Positions 30,301-41,023 of a stretch of DNA of 64,000 nucleotides are shown here, in pieces. The notes under the pieces were generated by a model. It was not told the origin of the DNA and ran no database searches. It saw nothing but the letters and a program-made list of their open reading frames with translations. The DNA is taken from contig JALJCQ010000013.1 in NCBI GenBank assembly GCA_023091665.1, forward strand, positions 1,054,001 to 1,118,000, read 5' to 3'. The stretch is from Pythium myriotylum. Lineage: Eukaryota > Oomycota > Peronosporomycetes > Pythiales > Pythiaceae. Made by a program: the position numbers and the translations under genes. The stretch's first letter is position 1. Every line of letters begins with the position of its first letter.

Positions 30301-33300
30301 AGCCAGCGCAACAGCAGAAGTCGCGAAATCATCGCGCCGAGAAGCGTCTTTTGGGCAAAGTGGGATGCGGTCACTATCGAGTACAGCAATGAGGTAGACG
30401 AGCAAGCCGTGGCTCAGCGCGGCGTTCAAGAAGCGGTCGCTGTCGCTTATGGGGATCTCAACCGTGGTGATTATCCCGCTCGTTGGTATCGGGGTGGATG
30501 GAGCCACGTCAGATCCATCATCGACCATAGCCGTCAGTACACCGATGGCTGCTTCGAGTTGACAGAAGCAAGTTACGGGAGCTTCGAACACACTCAGAAT
30601 CGGAGCCAGCAGCCATGCATGCTCTGTCTGTTGAATCTGCTCTCGGTTCCATGGCCACGTCGACGTCGATCGGACCACAGGTTCGGGTGCTTCTACTTCA
30701 TCGCTATCTTCCAAAGGATGGGCGACCATTGCCACCTTTGCAAGCAAGAGCATAGCGCGAACTCCACCTGGGAGTTGTAGCAGTGTCTTGATCGTCGTCA
30801 AAAGTGACACGGCTACTTCGCCGTTCTTGGATGAGAACAGATTGAGAAGTCTGAAAACCTCACCAGTCTTCTCGAGTACACATAGCGCGACTCCTTCGCA
30901 GCTAGTCGTCTTTACGCCCGCGTCTCCTAGCTTCTTCTTTGCAGTCGCAGTTGTCGATGCCGGATTCTTCCCTGACGCATCAATGCGTTGGCTCAATAAA
31001 TCAGCAAAGTCCACATTTCCGCTCGTCTCAGACTTTACTCTGGCGTACGTTGACGCCAGAGCTTCGATCGCTTTGACTCCACATAAGAATGGATCAAACG
31101 AATGGCACTGCTGCGTCAGTGAATGGCCATCAAATGTCCCGGGCTCGTCTAACTCAGTTAGCCACTCCAATTCAAAGTGGCTCATCGCCTCTTGCTCGTC
31201 TGCGCTCATTTGCTCGCGTCTCTGATCTTCTCTAGCGGTGAGCATCTCGATCTCAGAGGCAATGGACACTGCGCGATTTGGCGGTGTAGGGTCGAAAGGT
31301 GGCGAGGCTGTAGAGAGGAACGCGACTAATCCGCCTACAGGGTTCCTTCCCTCCGATGCGCAGATCTACGTGTGTGAGTGTGCTAGAAATATACCTTCGT
31401 CGTTGTCAAGAGGGCTACAACTTACCTCACATGCCTCAGGGGTCTGAGCCGCGACTGCTTGGAGACACTTTGCGATGAATCCACAGAGAAGAGTCTCGGA
31501 CGGATTGGTTTGTAGCAGAATCTTCGTCAGAGTGGACACTGCCGCTTCGCCAAGGGCCGTGGCATTCTGCGGAGATTCGACCGCTGTTGCAAGCCATCGC
31601 ACGATGCGGAAGATGACGCCGGCCGAATGCGCCGAGTTAGTCGCAGCGCTGTCAAGTATCGCGAAAACGCTTTCTGGAGTGAGAAATGGATCTTCCTCGC
31701 TGGTCCCTCCGCTCCCAACCGAGCCAAATAGCTGCGCATCCACTTTCAGTGAATCTACGGAACGCGTTGGCCCTTCAACCGGTGGGGCATTCACCATGGA
31801 ACAGAGGTGGAGCAGCTTGTCCGCCGACTGGTGTAGAGCATCGTCGCCAGGAATTCGATATGCGAGCAATAGGACCGGTAGTATACCATTGGACTTCGCA
31901 TTTTGCTTGGCCACATCACACCTCTCCACCATACGTCCAAGAGTCGTGATAATATCAACGCACTTGCTCGACGAGAACGAAAACAGGGACGCTAGTGAGG
32001 CAGCTGCAGCCGCTGCTGCTGCGGCCGCAGCCTGTGCCGCGGCACTGTTCCCACTCTGAGTAGATGGAGGAGGTGGGGGCGAAACGGCTGAGGTGATGTC
32101 ACGCTGCAGAATTGCGATGAGGGCCTTAACAACTTGGGCGATCGACTCAACGTCTTCGAGCGATTCTTCGTTGAAGGGTGAAGAATCTGTTCCAAATAGG
32201 GTCCTTGCGTACGTTCGACATGCGATAGACACATTTTTGTGCATGAGGCTAGCCTCTTCGACCGTCAGACCGATCGGCGTGGATGGAGAGGAAGTCACGG
32301 ACGCAATAGTCGTTGTAGTGGTCTCGACTGTCGAGACCAGCAACACCTTTATCACATCCACAGCACGGCTTGCGCGGAGGTACTCGCGTCCAATAACTAG
32401 AGAGCACTGAGATTTAGAACGAAATGCGTTGGGAACATCGTGAGTTCCTACCGTGACAAGAGAAACTCTCCATGACCCTTAGCAATGCCGAGTGGTATCG
32501 ACGGTCTGGTCGTTGTGCTAGCTGCTGGATCTTCTGAAGACCATCACTTGCATTGAACTGCGAGAAGAGCTCTTCGCTCGGCAAATTCTGGAACACTAAG
32601 CTAATGCACTCGATGGCAGCGAGCTGAAGCGCTGCATTGTCATCGGCGACACATGTTATCAATGCCAATATCGGAGTTCCACTCGTTAGGACGACTTCAA
32701 GGTAGTGTGTTTCTGCTCGGTCAATGGCAATCTGGGTGCAGTGATTCATAAGTACAGTAAACACCTCGATAGCAAGGATCTGTGGAGAATGTATCATTGA
32801 TTAGCACGACAACACAACAGAGAGAACAAAATGAGGCAGTCACCTTGGTCTCAGGTGCGACATTTGCAACGAATAACGACACGAAGGGCTCACCTCCTCG
32901 CCACGTAGTCTTGTTCTGATTACAAGACACGTCTAGGAAGAACTGACCTGCGTAGAAGAGAGAGAGAATGCCCGGGGATGAGATAGCGGCTTTTAAAGAC
33001 TCAGCTCATCGAGAGGACGGCGTACGATTCAGCTCGGGATGTAGCTCGACCATTTGCACTGGCTCCGAAGAAACATCAGCACTGAGCGGTTGAAGCCCAT
33101 TGGCTTGTGGTTGCGTGAAAAACACTTTAAACGTTCTTAATGCCTCCGCAACCACCTCTGGCATCTTTATATGCATCAGTAAACAATCAACAAAAGCTGT
33201 CCATAAACCTGGCCAACCTTGACGCGTGATAGCAAGTCGACCAAGACGGACAAGACTTCACTCTGTTCTCGAACGAACCGCTCGTCTTGGGCGCAATAAC

Positions 33301-33466
33301 GCAGTCCGTCAGTCTTTTTACCGACATCTTTCGTTTTCAGATTCTTGAGCTGTTTCTTCCAGACCGCCTGGGTCTTCTTCGAGACGGAGGGAGGTGCTGG
33401 CGCAACCGCGGGCTTGTCGTGATCGGCGCTTTGCCCATTCGCGGCTGGCTCGACTTCGCTGCCCAT
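27304..33466 (-). CDS. Giant armadillo-like plus ankyrin-repeat scaffold protein
   Basis: Six minus-strand exons: 33466-33218, 33164-33026, 32947-32844, 32779-32452, 32396-31431, 31307-27304. Phases agree throughout, giving 1929 residues. The N-terminal ~600 residues are helical repeats typical of armadillo/HEAT folds (ILAIEVFTVLMNHCTQIAID, LQLAAIECISLVFQNLPSEE, VVKALIAILQRDI) with a poly-Ala tract of 3+11 Ala. From ~860 onward there are many ankyrin units (TPLMLALLLKNKHLVKSFLA, GQTPLHLALLYGHAEAVLYL, GMLPLHYACLGF, ALHFAVMYEDIEVVRTLV, GFTPLHLACGMGNMEIIKIL). The tail is acidic then basic (EEENEETNDEENEIEV; KMMRRSSFNRRS). No catalytic motif seen; a protein-interaction scaffold is inferred. The junction at 31431/31307 uses gtgagg rather than the nearby gtaagt, because only the former keeps phase. 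Convergent with the permease (80 bp apart). Confidence 0.82.
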
Positions 33467-33617
33467 CGCAGAGGCGTCGATTTAATCTCTCGTCGCGTCG
33501 CTTCGTCCTTCAACACTGATGTGGCACGAAGGTGGAGAGTCTCACTCCGTTTCATGAAACTGGCTGTATTGTTAGATGGATGACTACTTTACTCCGAACA
33601 TAAAAGCCATTGCCCGA

Positions 33618-34682
33618 TCATTGACACTTCACACCTTCGGGCTGTCCTGTGCAAGAGCCGGCGGATTGAACTTCGACATTGATGTTAGACCACGACCAGT
33701 TTGAGACAACGCTTGGATTGGCGACCACATCGTAGAGGTTGGTGGCGGTACCGGCGAGCCCCGATATTGTAACATCACTTATCTGGACCTGACTCGATGC
33801 AGTGCCTGTGTATCCGCCCTTTTCCTTGCTGTAGTCCGAGCGCATCACGATCGCATTCTTGACGTTAACGAGTGTGTTGTCAATATAACTGATGTTTGCG
33901 ACGATGCCCTTGAGGTTGATGATGGTCTTGATACGGAGACCATTCGTGTTGTTAATGATCGTGTTGTTGCTGACAGTCAGACCAGAGACTGTGTCAGAAA
34001 TATCGACATCGTCGCCGCCGATCGAACCAATGGAGATGCCGTGGCCTCCCGTGCACGAGTTACCGGAGAAGAGCGTGTTCGTGCTCGACTGCATGGCAAG
34101 ACAGTCGTCCTGGTTCTTGATGACGTTGTTGGTGATGGAGACGCCGTTATTCTTGCTCAGATCGAAGCCGTCCGTGTTCTTGGCCAAGCCGTCACCGGCG
34201 CTCGAGTCGAGCGTGAGACCCGTGAGCGTCGTGGCGGTGGAGCTGAGGATGCTGAACGTGCGGAACGGAGAGTTCACGAGAGTGAAGCCGGATAGTGTCG
34301 AGTAATCAACGTGGTCCAATCGGAAGAAAACGGGGCGAGTAACGGACTGGCCTTGCTTCCAGTACCATGCACCCTGTCCATCCAGTGCGCCATCTCCGGT
34401 AATCGTGAGGTTTGAACCCTTGAGCAAGACGAGAGGACCTTCCCACAATTTGTTGCCGAACGTTGTCGTACCAATGAAAGTAATCGTCGCGCCAGTCTTA
34501 ACACCCGTAAGGTCAAGCGTGATCCCAGCTGGGACAGAAAGCGAGGAAACCACGATGTCGTCGCAGTTATTGATCGCCGACGAACTCGAATACGTGCCCG
34601 AGAGCGTGCAGCCGTCGTCAGCAACGACTGGAGATGCGTTCGCTGCAGCGAGAATCACGGCAACAGCTGAGAGAATCTTCAT
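33618..34682 (-). CDS. Secreted endopolygalacturonase, GH28 (PG1)
   Basis: This is an intronless gene of 354 residues. I chose Met 34682 because it begins a signal peptide (MKILSAVAVILAAANASPVV); the frame stays open upstream to 34829 but that part lacks sense. GH28 catalytic motifs are all present: KNTDGFD, NQDDCLAMQS, GGHGISIGS and GLRIKT. The right-handed beta-helix repeats are visible. The C-terminus has the paired Cys (SCTGQ...KCQ). The enzyme hydrolyses alpha-1,4-galacturonan in plant pectin and acts outside the cell; in oomycetes these are plant cell-wall-degrading virulence factors. It lies just outside the palindrome and is more diverged from PG2-PG4 than they are from one another. 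A TCATTTCCGCACTTGC element 15-30 bp upstream of the ATG resembles the Inr+FPR promoter. Confidence 0.95.
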   Translation of the reverse strand: MKILSAVAVILAAANASPVVADDGCTLSGTYSSSSAINNCDDIVVSSLSVPAGITLDLTGVKTGATITFIGTTTFGNKLWEGPLVLLKGSNLTITGDGALDGQGAWYWKQGQSVTRPVFFRLDHVDYSTLSGFTLVNSPFRTFSILSSTATTLTGLTLDSSAGDGLAKNTDGFDLSKNNGVSITNNVIKNQDDCLAMQSSTNTLFSGNSCTGGHGISIGSIGGDDVDISDTVSGLTVSNNTIINNTNGLRIKTIINLKGIVANISYIDNTLVNVKNAIVMRSDYSKEKGGYTGTASSQVQISDVTISGLAGTATNLYDVVANPSVVSNWSWSNINVEVQSAGSCTGQPEGVKCQ

Positions 34683-35150
34683 GGGAACGAGGAAGCAAGT
34701 GCGGAAATGATTCCTGAAGCGAAGACCAACGTAGACCAGTTGTCCTAAACGAGGAAGCAGCGAGGTGCCCATTGCGGACGACCTCTTACGGAGCTGCCGG
34801 TCGGTCTGTCGTCGATGGCATCGTTGCAATGCACCCAGCCGCCCAGGCAGATTCCATCTGGGTCAGTGTCTTCAACGCCACTGCTTTCCGCAACGTCTCG
34901 TTTCGACGGAGAAGAGCTCTCGTCGGGGATCGTGAGTTCGAAGTCTGGTTTATGCACAAGTGGCGTTGTTTGCTCGTGGAACAGTTGGACATTCGCAGCG
35001 AGGTGTGTGAGACGGAGCAAGTGTCCGGAAGCTCGCCAGCAAATCTGATTTAGCGAGTTTGCGAGGTACATCTCACCTCGTCAGGACAAATCAACTACAG
35101 AGTCAAAAGATGTGCTATCAAGTATAAGCAAGTGATCGACGATCAGAGGT
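34683..35150. other. Unique sequence between PG1 and the palindrome's left edge
   Basis: It contains the PG1 promoter (about 34697-34712, minus strand). No other gene supported. It has no inverted partner in the window, because on the other side the copia LTR begins at the matching point. Confidence 0.5.
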
Positions 35151-35154
35151 CCCA

Positions 35155-36490
35155 CGCATGATCTGCAAATCTCTGGTGGGGGTTGCTGATAGATCGTGTG
35201 CGAATTTGTGTGGACGGCCGCTGTACATAGACACAAACAGATCGGACTTGCCTGATGGACCACTCACGCACTATCGGTTGATCCTTTACTCGGTCATTCT
35301 AGACCGCAAAGCTCAGTTCTGAACACGTTGCTGTTGGTGTGTGGAGCACCGTCTCACTCTCATAATCGTCACCCACGACGAAGCATATTGGCCAGACAGC
35401 ACTCCAGAGTGGCAGTGTACGATAGAGAGCTCGTGTTGGTGTTGTGTTGTCATCCCTGATGTTCGAGAAACTTGAGGCGCGATTTGTCCTCGATCTTGCT
35501 CCCAATTTGTAAGCTACAAATCGACGCCAAAACCTCACACCGATAAGCTACATAGATAAGTCCTCTCGTAAAGACAACCGCGTGCTCGACTCGGCGTCAG
35601 CCAACCACGAGTCCTCAGCCTTAGCGATGGAGAATCTTCTGAATGCCAAACACGTTCAACAAAATGGGGGCTTACTTTCGATCACCACAACCCCCACACG
35701 TTCTGGACGAACGTGTGTAAATCCTGCTGATATTGTTTGTTCGACAGAGCCAGAGACACTAGTGGTTCTCACACTCGTTCCGTGCGACACTTGCGTGTGT
35801 TTGCGAGCACAGCTTGCAAGGGGTGTAGTTGCCGAGGTTGCGGCGAGTTCGCACGCTCATTTTGAATCTGCGTAGTGGCGAGCTCCAGATCGTATATTTG
35901 AGAGCGGGTGGTATCAACAGTACTATGTACGACTAGTACATGCGCAGTAAATTAGATCGTTGCTCACGCAGTGTCGGATCTCACGGGAGAGAGGACTAAT
36001 CTGGCAGTGAAACCACCGTGGCAGGCTTGAAGATCCCTTGTATACAGCACTTACTGAACCGCTGTATTTACTGAAACGCGGAGCTTTGCTGATCTGTTGA
36101 TGTCCCGTTGTTGACCCCGTAGAGGATCACGACGCTGTGACGATGGGCGGAAGGCGTCTTCAACTTCCAGTTTCATGAGGACCGTGTCTCAGCATCGCGA
36201 AGAGAAGAGTCCGTCCGCCGCTCTCGAGATCGGAGTGGACCAATCCTGTACTGTACTGCACTGAGAACTGCAGAGACGGTCCGTCCATCTTTGCGGGTCT
36301 TCAAGTTCCAACTGTTGAATTTCTCCACGTCCGCGGAGCCACAATGGACAGATGCTTTCTCGTGGTCCATACGGGACAACTGCGATGTACGACATCAGTG
36401 ATTTGCACGTGTTGAGTATCTCTAGGATCCCAAGCCAGACCTCGTCCACGTTATGGCGACCCTTCTCATCCTTGAGTGAAGGATCGCCTT
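35155..36490. other. Outer left arm, no gene recognised
   Basis: About 1.3 kb with only short frames (the longest about 97 codons at 35582-35875), none with recognisable motifs. The mirror sequence is 51036-52371. Confidence 0.4.
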
Positions 36491-36529
36491 TGTGTGTGTG
36501 TGTGTGTGTGTGTGTTGGGGGGGGGGGGG
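36491..36529 (+). repeat. (TG)12-TT-(G)13 compound microsatellite upstream of PG2
   Basis: The TG run spans 36491-36515 and the thirteen Gs 36517-36529. It lies about 100 bp upstream of the PG2 ATG and directly upstream of the putative core promoter. Its right-arm partner is longer and interrupted. Confidence 0.9.
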
Positions 36530-36549
36530 AGTTTGGTGGAGAGTCGATC

Positions 36550-36568
36550 GCTCATTGTGCAATTCGCC
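36550..36568 (+). promoter_or_regulatory. Inr+FPR-like core promoter of PG2
   Basis: GCTCATTGTGCAATTCGCC matches the oomycete core promoter except at the YY positions and one T. It lies 58-76 bp upstream of the PG2 ATG. The identical element is present in inverted form at 50933-50951 before the disrupted PG2'. Confidence 0.6.
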
Positions 36569-36625
36569 ATCTCCCTACTACAACCACCAACTCACCAGTC
36601 CAACACAAGTCCAAGCTCGCAAACA

Positions 36626-37717
36626 ATGAAGTTCGCGTCGCTCTACCCTCTCGCCTCCGCCGGGCTCGCCCTACTATCCGGACTATCCGGATCCAACGCC
36701 GAGCAACAAGAAGCGCAGGCAGGATGCACGCTCACCGGAACCTACTCCGGGTCGTCCAGTATCGCTGGGTGCAGCGCCATCACCATCTCGTCGCTCAATG
36801 TACCGGCGGGCGTCACGCTGGACCTCACGAACGTCAAGGCTGGCGCGACGATCACGTTCACCGGCACGACGACGTTCGGCACCAAGTTGTGGGATGGTCC
36901 TTTGGTGTTGCTGACGGGATCGAACCTGAAGGTGACTGGTCCGGGCACACTCGATGGCCAGGGCTCATGGTACTGGAGCCAAGGCCAATCTGTCAGCCGC
37001 CCCGTATTCTTTCGGTTGAACCATGTTGATCACTCCAACTTGTCGGGCTTCACACTCAAGAACTCTCCATTCCGCACGTTCAGCATTCTCAGCTCCACCG
37101 CCACGACGCTCACGGGTCTCACCCTCGACTCGAGCTCAGGGAATGGTGTCGCCAAGAACACGGACGGCTTCGATCTGAGCCGCAACAACGGCGTCTCCAT
37201 CACCAACAGCGTCATCAAGAACCAGGACGACTGCCTCGCGATGCAGTCGAGCACGAACACGCTCTTCTCCGGCAACACGTGCACGGGAGGCCACGGCATC
37301 TCCATTGGTTCGATCGGCGGCGACGCTGTCGATGTGTCTGATACGGTGACTGGACTCATGGTGCGCGGCAACAAGATCATCAACAATGACAATGGTCTTC
37401 GCATCAAGACCATCATCGGCCTCAAGGGTCTCGTGAGCAATGTGACGTACGTGGACAACACGCTCACTAACGTCAAGAACGCGATCGTGATGCGCTCGGA
37501 CTACAGCAAGGCTAAGGGTGGATACACGGGGTCAGCGACGAGCGAGGTCGCGATCAAGGACATCACCATCTCGGGTCTCACGGGCACAGCCACCAACTTG
37601 TACGATGTGCTGGCCAACCCGAGCGCGGTGTCGAACTGGAAGTGGTCGGGCATCAAAGTGACGGCCAAGTCGGCGGGATCGTGCAAGGGTCATCCAAGCT
37701 CGGTCGCGTGTGCTTAA
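36626..37717 (+). CDS. Secreted endopolygalacturonase, GH28 (PG2)
   Basis: This is an intronless gene of 363 residues. A signal peptide (MKFASLYPLASAGLALLSGL) leads to a short propeptide (EQQEAQAG) and then the beta-helix enzyme. Catalytic residues are visible as Asp 180 (NTDGFD), Asp 201-Asp 202 (QDDC) and His 223 (GGHGISIGS), with substrate-binding Arg 259/Lys 261 (LRIKT). These acid residues fall at the same numbers as those described for Aspergillus niger PGII. The enzyme hydrolyses homogalacturonan outside the cell. The first ~550 bp are almost identical to PG3, then similarity drops abruptly, suggesting gene conversion. Its palindrome partner PG2' is a pseudogene. Confidence 0.95.
   Translation: MKFASLYPLASAGLALLSGLSGSNAEQQEAQAGCTLTGTYSGSSSIAGCSAITISSLNVPAGVTLDLTNVKAGATITFTGTTTFGTKLWDGPLVLLTGSNLKVTGPGTLDGQGSWYWSQGQSVSRPVFFRLNHVDHSNLSGFTLKNSPFRTFSILSSTATTLTGLTLDSSSGNGVAKNTDGFDLSRNNGVSITNSVIKNQDDCLAMQSSTNTLFSGNTCTGGHGISIGSIGGDAVDVSDTVTGLMVRGNKIINNDNGLRIKTIIGLKGLVSNVTYVDNTLTNVKNAIVMRSDYSKAKGGYTGSATSEVAIKDITISGLTGTATNLYDVLANPSAVSNWKWSGIKVTAKSAGSCKGHPSSVACA
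36677..36691 (+). repeat. TCCGGA-CTA-TCCGGA element in PG2 signal-peptide coding region
   Basis: Two self-complementary hexamers flank a 3-bp spacer that here reads CTA (Leu codon 20). The same 15-mer is at 39983-39997 in PG3. In both right-arm copies the coding strand reads TAG instead. Confidence 0.9.
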
Positions 37718-39448
37718 ATGGCATGCGTCGGGTGTCTGATGGTGTTCTCCGGTGAACGGAAGCCGGGCAGTTTTGAAGATTTGCGTGTCGTAGAAGGAGT
37801 AGCAATGGTTTGGGTGTATTTTTCTCATAGTAGCGTGTATTCACCGTCGAGTATGGATCGGTCTCTCGGGCACGTTCTCGCTGTCTTGTGAATATCTTGT
37901 CGTTTCTTGCCAAGCGTTGGTGTCCGGTGCGCATTCTTTTCTATTATCGGTGGATGGGTTTATGCCGAGTTGTGCGTCTTCTGTATCTGCGCAATCCATG
38001 AACGTGCTCGTGATGATGAAAACTTTGATCCGTCGAACAGCCTGATAGTTCTCTGGCGAGCAGCGGCAGCTGGCGCCATGACGGAGTGGATAGTATGTTT
38101 GCTGACGATGGAGTGAAACAGACCACAAGATGCGCACTTCACCCACTGGGATCTGCGATACATGCACAGAAGGCTCTTCTCAAGCGAGATTACTGTGTCT
38201 GCACTGTAGCAAACTCTAGAACTCCAGAGCAGGGCTTGTCCGTATTTCTTCCTCATCCAGGGGCACGCAGAAGATGACGTCCAGGCGCACGGAGTGTTGT
38301 CGTGACACGTTGTAAGCGCTGATACGAACGAAAATGTGGTCGGGCGGGGAGTGGGGCGTAGAGGTGAGCATGTGCTGGTCATCCTCCAGCTCTCTCTATC
38401 TCTCGTTTCTCATGGACCAAAAGTCATACGGACGAGCGATCTGGAGCAAGCGTGGGTGACGCTGTGTGGACAGCCCCACTTGAAGTAGTGTCCGTTCTCA
38501 GCATGATGAGAAGCTCTCAGGTGGCGGTGAATGGTTAGACGCAAGAAGCAAACCCATTGCCAACAGAGGTGTGGCTCGGTAGGTGAAGATAGCGTGAGAC
38601 GGAACCTAGTGTCTGGCAGATCGAACTGGATCGATGCACTTTGATTTTCAAATCGTTGGTGGTCCGAACCTTGAAGTCAGCACCCGAAAGTGACTACAAC
38701 TTGATTTATGGTGCTTCGAATCCTTGCCCAGAATGCACCGAATGCCACGTTCACTGAGTTGACTGCAGCAAACCAACGCGCCGGGCCAGCATTGACTCAC
38801 TGCCGTGAGTGCGTGGCGAACATCCAATCGTTGAAGTTCGCGGAGGTTTGGTTCCAGGTGAGCCTCAGTGCCGGCGTCAAATCCTTTTGATCAAAATTTT
38901 GGACAGAGATCTGAGGAGAAAAGTGCCTGCCGTCCAAACTCTCACCTTCACAACCCTCCTCTCCTGGCACTACACAACATTGGGGATTTGCGCGGATTCG
39001 GGTGTGGCCTGGGAACACGCCCATGTCCCGTCTCGAATCTCGGACAGTTCTTGGCGGACCAATGGACCGACCATGTCAATCCCTTGCTCGAGTGACCGAG
39101 TGTCCGGTGCAGCAGTTTCCGGTGCCACGATGGGACGAGACTGGTGACTGTCGTCCTGTCCTGATCAATTAGTACACGGGGCACAGCTCCGTGTGGACGG
39201 ATAGTCCCGCAGCAACCGTGCCCAGAATACGAGTGCTGCCGATTCACATTTGTGAGGTGTCGTGTCAACTGCGCCGTTGCAGCTGATGAGGCGCAATCCA
39301 GTACTCTACAGTACGTGACTTCCCAGAATAATGCAGTATCTCATCCACGTCCATCGCAGACTGTCGGGCGAGTAGCCCCCCAACGCCGTCAATCGGATGA
39401 GCTGATCGAAGACTTTCGCTCTTCAACGAACCGCTGCGTTGGCGCTGT

Positions 39449-39495
39449 GGACTGAGGAGTAAGGACTGAGGGCTAAGGACTGAGGACTGAGGACA
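39449..39495 (+). repeat. Short AGGACTG-type tandem repeat
   Basis: Degenerate tandem copies of a 7-base unit (variants of AGGACTG/AGGGCTA). The inverted copy is at 48447-48493. Confidence 0.6.
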
Positions 39496-39884
39496 CGTAT
39501 CCTCAGCAATCCGATCGGAGGATCGCTTTGGGTAGGTAACCTCGGTACGTACCAATATCCTGAGCGCGTGGACCCACAATGGACCGACATGGATTTGGTT
39601 GTAATTGTGGGGAACCCACCCGAAACGATTTGAGATAGGCAGCCAAAGAGATTTTGTGTTGTTTGGATGCTCAAGCCCTCTTTCGCAGCGTTGCATCTAT
39701 GATTTGCAGTACGATATCGCACACTAACACGTCGTACAATGGTCTTTACATCACCTTCTTCAAGGATAACGATGACGCTTCTTCCGCGGTTCCGTCATCT
39801 CGCAAGCCCACCGACGAAGCCGAGGACCACCCCGAACGAGAAAAAGGTAGGTTTCGTGAGAATACGCATGCCATGTCCGATACT

Positions 39885-39900
39885 GCTCATTCCGCAATTT
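39885..39900 (+). promoter_or_regulatory. Inr+FPR core promoter of PG3 (exact consensus)
   Basis: GCTCATTCCGCAATTT fits the oomycete consensus GCTCATTYYNCAWTTT at every position. It ends 31 bp before the PG3 ATG. The identical inverted element is at 48042-48057 before PG3'. Confidence 0.75.
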
Positions 39901-39931
39901 ACAAGCTCCAGCCGAAGTCCACCAAGTCGCC

Positions 39932-41023
39932 ATGAAGTTCGCGTCGCTCTACCCTCTCGCCTCCGCCGGGCTCGCCCTACTATCCGGACTATCCGGATCC
40001 AACGCCGAGCAACAAGAAGCGCAGGCAGGATGCACGCTCACCGGAACCTACTCCGGGTCGTCCAGTATCGCTGGGTGCAGCGCCATCACCATCTCGTCGC
40101 TCAATGTACCGGCGGGCGTCACGCTGGACCTCACGAACGTCAAGGCTGGCGCGACGATCACGTTCACCGGCACGACGACGTTCGGCACCAAGTTGTGGGA
40201 TGGTCCTTTGGTGTTGCTGACGGGATCGAACCTGAAGGTGACTGGTCCGGGCACACTCGATGGCCAGGGCTCATGGTACTGGAGCCAAGGCCAATCTGTC
40301 AGCCGCCCCGTATTCTTTCGGTTGAACCATGTTGATCACTCCAACTTGTCGGGCTTCACACTCAAGAACTCTCCATCCCGCACGTTCAGCATCCTCAGCT
40401 CCACCGCCACGACGCTCACGGGTCTCACGCTCGACTCGAGCTCAGGGAATGGTGTCGCGAAGAACACGGACGGCTTCGACCTGAGCAAGAACAACGGTGT
40501 CCAGATCATCCGCAACACGGTGATCAACCAGGACGACTGCCTCGCGATGCAGTCGAGCACGAACACGCTCTTCTCCGGCAACACGTGCACGGGTGGTCAC
40601 GGTATCTCAATCGGCTCAATCGGTGGGCCAGGCGTTGATGAGACGGATACCGTTTCTGGATTGATTGTCACGGGCAACCAGATCACCAACAGCGACAACG
40701 GACTGCGCATCAAGACGATCGTCGGACTCCAAGGCCTCGTCTACAACGTCACATACTCAGATAACACGTTGACGAACGTCAAGAACGCGATCTCGATCCA
40801 CTCGGACTACAGCAAGGACAAAGGAGGCCTCGTTGGCACGCCGACGAGCCAGGTCGCCATCCGGGACATTACCATCGCTGGCTTGCGTGGGAGTGCGACC
40901 AAGCTGTACGACGTATTGGTGAACCCGAGCGTCGTGTCGAACTGGAGGTGGTCGGGTATCTCTGTCTCAGCGCCGAACAAGGGCTCATGCTCCGGCCAAC
41001 CGAACACGGTTTCGTGTGCGTGA
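39932..41023 (+). CDS. Secreted endopolygalacturonase, GH28 (PG3)
   Basis: This is an intronless gene of 363 residues. The signal peptide, propeptide and first ~180 residues are virtually identical to PG2; from NNGVQIIRNTVINQ onward it differs (for example SIGGPGVDETDTVSGLIVTG). All GH28 motifs are present (NTDGFD, QDDC, GGHGISIGS, LRIKT). Identity to PG2 starts exactly at the ATG; upstream sequences are unrelated, so the two have separate promoters. It is oriented like PG2 and convergent with PG4. Its palindrome partner PG3' is open except for one stop codon. Confidence 0.95.
   Translation: MKFASLYPLASAGLALLSGLSGSNAEQQEAQAGCTLTGTYSGSSSIAGCSAITISSLNVPAGVTLDLTNVKAGATITFTGTTTFGTKLWDGPLVLLTGSNLKVTGPGTLDGQGSWYWSQGQSVSRPVFFRLNHVDHSNLSGFTLKNSPSRTFSILSSTATTLTGLTLDSSSGNGVAKNTDGFDLSKNNGVQIIRNTVINQDDCLAMQSSTNTLFSGNTCTGGHGISIGSIGGPGVDETDTVSGLIVTGNQITNSDNGLRIKTIVGLQGLVYNVTYSDNTLTNVKNAISIHSDYSKDKGGLVGTPTSQVAIRDITIAGLRGSATKLYDVLVNPSVVSNWRWSGISVSAPNKGSCSGQPNTVSCA

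Larger units (their letters stand above)
37718..39931. other. Spacer between PG2 and PG3, no supported gene
   Basis: About 2.2 kb. It holds the PG3 core promoter and a small AGGACTG-type minisatellite (listed separately). A minus-strand open stretch at about 38395-38216 (residues like PPDHIFVRISAYNVSR) looks somewhat protein-like but is only ~57 codons with a stop just upstream; I do not call it a gene. The interval 37581-38021 is absent from the right arm. Confidence 0.45.

Noticed and set aside
38216..38395. Protein-like minus-strand stretch (…PPDHIFVRISAYNVSR…), mirrored at 49547-49726
   Set aside because: Only about 57 codons, stop just upstream, no clear exon partners. It might be a fossil exon but cannot be supported.
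38708..38860. Short frame beginning MVLRILAQNAPNATF with a gtgagc donor-like end
   Set aside because: No acceptor or continuing exon with sensible coding found; mirrored copy adds no independent evidence.
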